Source: Geotalea toluenoxydans JCM 15764 (lineage in GTDB: Bacteria > Desulfobacterota > Desulfuromonadia > Geobacterales > Geobacteraceae). Taken from it: 64,000 nt of DNA. Made by a program: the position numbers and the translations under genes. Location: positions 109,585-173,584 of the forward strand of contig NZ_BBCJ01000004.1 of assembly GCF_001311985.1 (NCBI RefSeq), written 5' to 3'. Below, one piece after another: positions 55,601 to 64,000 of the stretch. The notes under the pieces are model-generated. The model was not told the DNA's origin, searched no databases, and saw only the letters and a program-made list of their open reading frames with translations. Each line of letters begins with the position of its first letter. The first letter of the stretch is position 1.

Positions 55601-58600
55601 TTACCAACAGTTCCATATCTCTGAGCCCGTCATCTCCCAAGGAAGGGGATACCGTCTCAATTGCCGTGACTGTGCAGAACAAAGGTGAACAGGATGCCTA
55701 CGATGTGGCAGTCAAGGTAACGGATGGGAGCTCCATTGTAGGAACCCAAATCATTCCGGTTGTTGCAGGAAACTCACAGGGAGTGGCAACGATAGCCTAT
55801 CCAGTGGCTGCTCTAAAGGGAACCAGACAGATCAGTGTCGTCGTCGATCCAGACAATGCAGTTTTGGAACAGACCAAAGACAACAATACAGCAGTGAAAA
55901 GCTTCACCATTCAGAATGCCAATCTCTGGGTGAACCAGCCCTACTTCTCGCCAAACGGGGATGGTGTAAAAGATAGTACGGACTTTTCTTTCCGCTTGGC
56001 CGGAACCACCCATGTCAAGGTACTGGCATATAATAGCAAAGGCGAGGTCGTACGGACTTTCAGCGGCGGAGAACTGGATAATACAACAGGGACAGTTGTA
56101 ACGTGGGATGGCAAGAGTGATATCGGTGCTGTCGTGGCTGATGGAGAATATCAGCTTAAAGTTCTAGATGCGTTAAGTGGGGCTGTGCTTGGAAGTCTGC
56201 CGGTGGTGGTGGATAATAACCGGTCACTGCTGACGGAGGTAATTGGTACTAAGTTCTTTTCGAATTTGAACATTACGCCAAATATTCCATATTTTACAAA
56301 TTGGAAATGGTTGCCTGATGAAAGTGGCATTGTTTTCCAAGTAGTCTCAGGTAACTCGTCTTACAGTCCTGGAATTTATGTAGTTACACCTTTCGGCGAG
56401 GACTTAATACCTTTATTAATCTGCAAACCCGATTTTTGTAATGTCATTTCTTATGAAATCTCACCAACTAGTGACAAGATTGCAGTTGTTACAAGAGAAT
56501 CTTCCCGCAAGGCCAATGATGTTTCCTGGATTGAACAAAATAAAATTTATGAAGTAGATCGAGATGGAACACGATCAAAGATTGTAGCATCATTTGATGC
56601 CAAGTATCAGCTTAAATACAGTAGTCCATATGTTACCGAGATTTATCAAAAAGTGGTTGATAGAATTAAATGGTCGCCTGATGGCAAAAATCTTCTTTAT
56701 GAAATAGGCAGATGTAATACAGGGTGGGAGTATAATAACTGGTGTAACACGCTGCCATCCTATGATCTATATGTATTTTCCTCTGAAAGTGATCAGAACA
56801 GTAAGATCGAAACCTTTACAGATTATACATATGGTTATTGGTCCCAAGATGGAAATAGTCTCGTCTATTCAAAAGACACATCAATTTGGAAATCAGACCT
56901 GCGGGCAAACAAGAGATCCATTTTTACAGGAAATTACGTAACAAACATTGGTAGTCTTAACTGGATCCAAGACAGATATATGCTCGTATCGATGGGTAGT
57001 TTGTATTTAATAGATTACGAAGCATTGAGCCACTTTAAATATATGGGGGATGACAGGCGACAAATTAAGAGAAAAGGCCTGGCCTATTATTTCACCGGAT
57101 AATAGATCTTTTGTGTTCCAAACATATAATGAGGATGGTACTACTAACTTGTATCATTATGGTGATGCAAAGCGTCTATCAAAGGTTTACAGCTTGAATA
57201 CTGATCATTGTTCGAATTGCGATCCAATATTCGATACTGTTACTTGGTCACCAGATAGTAATCAAATAGCCATGGTTGTATGGAATTGGATTGATGATAC
57301 TTATGGCCCAGTGTTCACGAGTATTAACGTAAGAGACAATCAGGTCCAAGAAGTAAACTGGTCTTCACTCAGGCCGGTGCCAGATGCATGGTCTGGTCTT
57401 ATGTCAGCAGATATAGCTAATGATTACCTGATTAAATGGATAAACGATGGATCTACAATAATCGGCATTTATGATAAAGATATTAACAATGTTAATGACA
57501 CATATATCGTTGATATAAATACGGGTAAACAAAACAAACTTTTCTCATTTGTATCGAACTCGAACTATAGATATAGTCCTGAATCAAAGAATATAGGTGC
57601 TTCACCTGAGGATCATTATATCTTTACCATAGAACCACGCACCAATTCAGAAGGAGGGTATTCTAATACAATAATATCAAACACATTCCTACACAATATA
57701 TCAGCTACTGTGTGGGCAACTAGAACCAAATCTGCTGTGTCGCTTAAGGGTGTTGCTCAGGACCTTAATTTTGAGGGTTACAAACTCGAATACGCAGACA
57801 CGCAGGAACCTTCGTTGTGGCAACTGATTGTTCCCCCCTCCGATGTCCCTTTGGTCAATGACACCTTCGCAAATTGGATACCTCCTCATGACGGGACCTT
57901 CTTAGTCCGTCTTACCGTTTGGGATAAGGCCGGAAATACAGCGACTAGCAAGAAAAGGGTTACATGGAGTGGCGCCAAGCAGGTAATTGCGGGCATTTAC
58001 AAGGACGTCGACGTCATTTCACCAAAAAATTACGACGGCATCAAGGACGAAGTAAAGCTCAATCTCACCGTCCTGGTGCCTGCCCATCTGGAATTCACCA
58101 TCTATAACGAAAAAGGGGAGCTAATCCGAGACATCCTGCGGGAATATACAGGGTATACCAGTGATGTAGTTGCCTGGGACGGGCGTGATTCTGCCAATAA
58201 TCTCGTCCCTGACGGTAAATATACGATCAAGCTCCTTGACTACTCTTTCACAGTTGAAGTTGATAATACCCCTCCCGATGTGGCTATCGATCTTGGGAAA
58301 TTGATAATCGACAGCGACAAGGTGAAAGATGTTGCAGGTTTGGATTATCCGCAAAAAGCAAAGAGTGCCATATCTGCATTGATTAAAGGACATGCCTTCG
58401 ACACCAGGTTAAAAAATTGGATAATAGAATATGGCGGTGGTGATAATCCATCCGAGTGGCATCTATATAAGGAAGGTGAGACTAATTTCGGCAAAAAGGA
58501 TGCTGACGGCAAGGTCATAGTTCCTGCTGAGAACGACATCGTAAATCCTACCTATTTCGACGAAGTTATGTGGCTGGTCGGAAAAAAACTGAGAATCACC

Positions 58601-61600
58601 GCGGAAGACTATGCAGGCAACAGGAGCAGCATCGTTTCGGGATACCTGGAAGACCAGCGCCTGTGGCAGGCAGGTTGGAATAATACTGGGTCAGTTTATT
58701 TTTTCAAAGAAGCTTTAGAAAAGATTAAATGGCCGAACTATGAGTCTTTTTGGCAGTATCTTGATCAAAAGGTTCTCAACCCATCGGATTCACGGGGTGT
58801 GGTGTTGGGTGTCATACGCGATAACCTTATTAACGGCTTGGCATATGAGGCTCTTCGGTTTCCCATTGCTTCCCGTCATCTGCAATATTATGACGGTTCC
58901 TGGCATGACTATCCTATTACGACACCGGTGGCCAATGGTGAAGTAAAAGTAAACCTAAATAATGTCGATAAAGAACGAATAATAGCTGTCAGGTTCAAAT
59001 CAGTCGATGTCTCTGGCAATATATTTTTATCCAATACTTTCATTGTGGGGGATAGATCGGAATCAAGCGGCAGTTTGAATTTTACTTCAAACCTTGGCAA
59101 TGGCACTGCCGGCAGCCTGCCAAGCACCGTGTCCTACAACTTCGACATCATTTATCCTGACAGCCCCATATGCGGGCAAGCTTCTGGTGAAGTTATTCTC
59201 CCCACCGCGAAACTTCTTCTGGCAGGTGCCAAAAACGTCACCTATCTCATCAACACGGGCAGCACTGACACTATCTTCGGCACAAGCATAATGGGGACGG
59301 ACAGTTGGAGCCAACTGAAGGTCGATTCCTCGGTGCTGGCAGAGGGTAGTTACCCGCTCAAGGCACTTGTTACTTTTAACGACGATAGTCAAAAGTCGCT
59401 TGATTTGGCTAAAGATGTTGTAGTGGACAAAACCCTACCAACGGCGATGATAACGGCACCAGATGGGGCCTCTCCACTATGCCCGTTACGGACGCAGGGA
59501 ACCAACGGTGCTTGGCTTGGCATCGAAGTTAAAGGAATGGTGGCTGACAATATTAAAGTTAAAAAATATGCCTTAACCTATGGAATAGGAGAGACTCCCA
59601 CCTATTGGTTTCCTGCAATCGCAGGCAGTGGGAGCGGGCAAAAAGAAATTGCGGGTAATGGGCCTGTTAACGGAATTTTGGGCATATGGAACGTAACAAA
59701 TATTTCCGGCTCTGTCTTTACCCTTAAACTAACGGTCACTGACACAGTGGGCAATGTCTCTTGTTTCACAAGAACAATCAGCGTGGATAAAGAGATCAAC
59801 ATCGGCAATCTGTCTTCTTCGCAAAAGCTATTTTCTCCCTTTAATGGTGCTGTCAGCCATAGCACAACCCTTGGCTTCGATATAGGTGAGCCCTCGGTAG
59901 CTGGACTCTCTATCCATAACCTTGTTGAAGACGCTGCCCATTCCTTGCAAGTCAATCCAACGCCGGTTCGGCACATCCTCAATGGTCTGAATTATACCAG
60001 TGGCACGGCTAACGCTATTTGGGATGGCCGGAATGACCCAGGGACAATTGTGCCCGACGGGTTGTATGGTGCATCACTTGTTGCCACCGATAATTGCGGT
60101 AATTCAGCATCGAAATGGATACCGGTGGAGGTGGATGCTACCCCACCGACCGTTGCGATCAGTTATCCGAATCCAGTCGATCCACTTCCTCCCGGCAATA
60201 TGCTTGATGTGAATGGGACAGCCTCCGACAAGCATTTCAAGAGTTACACTCTGGAGTGCGGACAGGGCGACAACCCTGTCGTCTGGCAGCCGGTTGCCAG
60301 TGGATCATACCCCGTCAACGGTGCAAGTTTCGGCATATGGAATACGTATGGTCGTGAGGGAAGATGGACGCTGCGTCTGACTTCGACAGACAAAGCAGGT
60401 AATGTGGGCAGTACGAGCACCACCATTGACCTTGGTGCCAGGAAAAATCTTGTCAAAAATCTCGAGGCTGTGCCCAGAGGGTTTTCGCCCAACAATGATG
60501 GCAAGATGGACAAGACCCAGGTCAATTTCGAGTTGACCGATGCCAGTGACGTAAAAATTGAGATACTCGACACTACTGGCACTTTGGTGAATAACTATAC
60601 CGTTGCATCTGCTCCAGCAGGTATCTCCCATTATATTTGGGATGGCAAGAGCAGTGCCGGTGTTACGGCCGCTGACGGTATTTATCAAGTGAAGCTGACG
60701 GCAACGCTTTCATCCAATACATCGGTAACGCAAACGGAGGCCATTAACGTTACCGTTGATACTAACCCGCCGCAAGTTGACATCCAGAAGCCGGCGGACA
60801 AAGCCTATTTGAATACAACCTCTGTTGCCGTAATCGGAGCGATAAACGATCCAAGCTTTAAGGAATATGCCGTTTCGCTCTCTGCGCCTACGGGGGTGCA
60901 GAGCCTGGAGACAGGAAATCAGCCCAGGACAGCTTATACCTTTGGTACCGTCAAGGATGCTGCTGAAGGTGATTACTCCATAAACGTCAATGCTTCAGAC
61001 CAGGCTGAAAACGGCCAACAAGTAACACGGACATTTACTGTTGACCGTACACCGCCAAAAGTAACCATAGATCAGCCGAAAAATGGCGATTATTTTGGCG
61101 CTGCTAAGAATGTGATCGACATAACCGGCTTGCTTGTTGAGAAAAATCTGGAACGGTACAGCCTCCGTTATGGTGCCGGTGACGCACCAACTGTGTGGAA
61201 AGAAGTGGTGGGTGGCGATACGGTGCCGATGGCGTCGAAACTTTCTTCCTTAAAGGTTGGCAAGGATGACGGCGTCGCCGATGGGACTTATACCGTCTCA
61301 TTGTATGCCAAGGACAAGGCAGGCCAGGAGGGTGAGGTTCGGGCAAAAGTCATTATCGATAATACACCCCCAGTGGTGGCAATCTCGTCTCTCAAGAATG
61401 GTGACTTTGTCAAAGGGGGATTGGATATCAAGGGGACAGCCGCTGATTTCAATCTGGATAAAGCATTGCTCGAATTTTCGGAGGGTGACTGCAGTGGCAC
61501 CTATAAAGGAACAGTCATAAAAACACTACCCGCTTCCGTATCAGACGGAGTGCTGGCAACGTGGCAGGCGATGCCGGCTGATGGACCTTACTGTCTATGG

Positions 61601-64000
61601 TTGTCTGCCACAGATAAGCTTGGTAACAAAGCGGAAGCCATGGTTGCCGTGAAGGTTGATACCCATCCGCCGGCAGCTCCAGTGCTAAGCGGCAAGATTG
61701 AGGAAAACACCGGAGTTCGCCTGGATTGGTCAAAGAATGGTGAGCCTGATCTGGCCGGCTACAATATCTATCGTGACGGCCAAAAGTTAAATGCAACCCT
61801 GCTGAGCGATAACTTTTACACCGACACGAACCTAAAGGAAGGTAGCTACACCTATGCCGTCAAAGCGGTCGATGCGGCAGGTAACGAGAGCAGCGCATCC
61901 AATGGGATTACCCTTCGGGTTGACACCACGCCACCATCGGTACGAATAAACACCCCATCGGAGGGGAGCAAAATCAAATGATCTGGTAGACATCAAAGGT
62001 GCCGCGTTCAGCCTGGATGATTTCAAGGAGTATCGGTTCTCCATTGGTTCTGGAGTGACACCATCAAACTGGATCCTGATTCGCAGATCCCCACTTCCTG
62101 TTTATTCAGGACTTCTGGCCCAGTGGGATACTTTTGGCCTTGCGGAAGGTGTGTACTCTTTGAAGTTGGAGGGAGAAGATCTGTCCGGCAACATTGCGTC
62201 GCAGACAATTTCCGTATCCATTGATAATACGCCACCGCAAACCCCGCTCCTTTTAACAGCAGTGGCTACTAATTCCGATGTTGCCCTTACCTGGAGAGCT
62301 AATACCGAGCCAGATCTGGCCGGGTACCTCCTTTACAGGAACGATCAACTGGCGAACGGCAATGGGTTGGTGGTGCGAAACCTGAAATCATTCGCGCTGA
62401 CCGGTACATCATACACGGATAAAGGGTTGCCGGACGGAAAGTACCTGTATGCACTTGCTGCCATTGACCAAGCCGGTAACGTGAGCGGACTTTCCGGTGA
62501 ATTGCCGGTAACGGTTGAGGTCAGACCTCCCCATGCGACGATTGTCGAGCCAGCAAGCAACCAAAAATTCGGTGGAAGGATCAACATCCGGGCAGAGTCG
62601 GTTGATAATGACATCGCTTCCATTCAATTCCGTTATAAGAAACTCCAGGATACTGGCTGGATGGATCTCGGGGCACCTGTGACCGCCAGTCCCTTTGCTG
62701 TGACACTCGACCCGCAAGCCTTAGGCATTACGTATGGCGATTACCAATTGCAGGCGCTGGCAACGGATCAAGGTGGCAACCCAGATCCTGCACCAATAGC
62801 GACCACAGTTAACTATACCGACGTGACCCCGCCGGCACCGCCGGCCAACCTGAAGATTTCCACGGATGGTACCTCAGCCAATCTCTCTTGGGATGCAAAT
62901 ACCGAGTCGGACATTGATGGTTACAACATTTATCGCACAAGCGGCAGCGAAAGAAAGAAGATCAACGCTGCACTTGTCAAGCCGGCCAGCTTCCAGGATG
63001 TAAACCTCGCTGATGGAATGTACCATTATGAAATAACGGCTGTAGATAGCTACACCAATGAGAGTAGCCATCGGTCAGCATATCGGCAAAGATCTATGCG
63101 CCAGCGCTTACTCAGCCGTTTACTCCTATTTCTGTGGCGACAGTCAAAGTTGCGGGTGCAGGGGCAGAACCGAATGCTACAGTGGAATTCTATACTACTG
63201 TGGGAACGATGCAGAGTATTGCCGGGAGTGTTCTTGCCGATGCGCAGGGTAACTTTGTCGCCGACACCATTAATCTCTCTCCCGGCGAAAACAGAATAGC
63301 TGCACGAGTCAAGGACAGCAATGGCAATATTAGCAGGCTATCAGACCCGGTGAGCATCGCTTACTCGGTTCCACCTTCAACGCCGACAGGACTCAACGCG
63401 ACGGTGCAGGAAAAGAGCGTCAGCCTTTCCTGGAACCCGAACCCGGAAACGGATATAGCTGGATACAACATTTATCGAGCTGGGATCAAAATTAACACGC
63501 TTTTCAATTACTACTCTCCAGCAATAGCCTCATCGAGCGCTCTCGGACACGGACCGAATTATGTTGCTGATGGGGACTGGTCCACATCCTGGTTGTCTGG
63601 TGACAGCTATGGGAGTTTCACTCCTGTGTGGTTGGAGCTGGATACGCGGAATGTTCCCAACCTGATTGATGAAGTATCCATATACTGGTTTTATCCTTAC
63701 TACGGAAAGAACTTCGAGATTCAAGGGTGGTCTGGCAACTCCTGGATCACCTTACGCAAAGTCGTAGGAAATAACGAACAATACAATCGTCTTGCCATTG
63801 TGCCTGGGTATCGGACATCCAAGATAAGAATCAATATAACTGATACAAACTACACAGCTGCCAACAAGCAGGTGGGAATACAAACTGCTTCCGTCAGAAG
63901 CTACAGATTGGTGACACCAACTTCTTATCAGGAACAGGTGCGGGATGGCATCTATAATTACAAGGTTTCCGCAGTTAATTATCTGGGGTTTGAGAGTAAT
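52675..64000 (+). CDS. Giant multidomain exported protein, runs off the window (about three frameshifts)
   Basis: At least 3,770 residues. After a signal peptide (LIQSFLLLTLLPFSSFADP) the order is: a domain with HExxH in SHEMLHRW (His164-Glu165-x-x-His168), suggesting a zinc metallopeptidase; from about residue 375 terpenoid-cyclase-like repeats (QQADGSWTDY, LRNVDGGWGTG, KQNSDGGFGN); four CARDB-like domains to about residue 1080; an FlgD-like Ig domain (PYFSPNGDGVKDSTDFSF); a TolB/WD40-like propeller (RIKWSPDGKNLLYE) to about 57650; then many Big, FlgD-like and Fn3 domains (DLAGYNIYRDGQK) and a discoidin-like domain near 63500-63880. Frame changes near 57060, 61980 and 63075 each need one base. 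It is likely surface-attached or secreted; the substrate is unknown. The 3' end lies beyond 64000. Confidence 0.8.

Overview
The window reads as chromosomal DNA of a Geobacter-type member of the Desulfuromonadota (Geobacter/Geotalea and relatives). The evidence is a nine-heme c plus b-type cytochrome of the CbcL kind lying next to a radical SAM gene, glmU and glmS (an order I recall from Geobacter sulfurreducens), a giant c-type cytochrome that alternates CX2CH with the CX4CH haem motif typical of Geobacter, a CooS/CooC/CooF/flavoprotein CO dehydrogenase cluster, and a cheA/cheW/MCP/cheR/cheB cluster. Almost every long gene is interrupted by one or more single-base frameshifts (about 40 in total), including the core genes glmU and glmS. 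In most cases adding one base restores a conserved motif. I therefore treat them as consensus indel errors and give each gene its full repaired span.

Layout. 1-430: start of a SWIM zinc-finger gene and a truncated tRNA-Ala 3' half. 490-12,330 (minus): a two-component kinase/sigma-54 activator pair, then STAS-cheA-cheW-MCP-cheR-cheB, a kinase relic and a PAS histidine kinase. 12,687-16,121 (plus): a DedA/TVP38-type membrane protein and modABC molybdate transport. 16,206-20,749 (minus): cbcL, a B12-binding radical SAM protein and a small coiled protein. 20,945-24,185 (plus): glmU-glmS, making UDP-GlcNAc precursors. 24,243-26,240 (minus): a TetR, AhpD-like and UGA-containing GrdB-like selenoprotein operon. 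26,515-32,006 (plus): a PAS-LytTR (RcoM-like) regulator and cooS-cooC-cooF-FAD oxidoreductase, a CO-oxidation module feeding electrons to a pyridine nucleotide or related acceptor. 32,284-38,287: a cytochrome of about 2,000 residues with about 44 haem motifs, built partly from a 1.07-kb tandem duplication.

38,600-64,000 is an accessory region of very large exported proteins. It holds a transglutaminase-fold/Ig/alpha-beta-hydrolase giant followed by a lipoprotein, a 5'-truncated RHS protein with a variable C-terminal tip and an SseB-like putative immunity gene, a RAYT transposase with repeated inverted ends and a self-duplicated tail, and a protein of more than 3,700 residues (HExxH domain, terpenoid-cyclase-like repeats, CARDB, beta-propeller, FlgD-like and Fn3 domains, discoidin-like domain) that runs off the right edge.

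The most notable items are the in-frame UGA selenoprotein and its operon, the CO-sensing/CODH cluster with a histidine-tailed CooC, the giant cytochrome, and the polymorphic-effector-like region associated with RAYT repeats.
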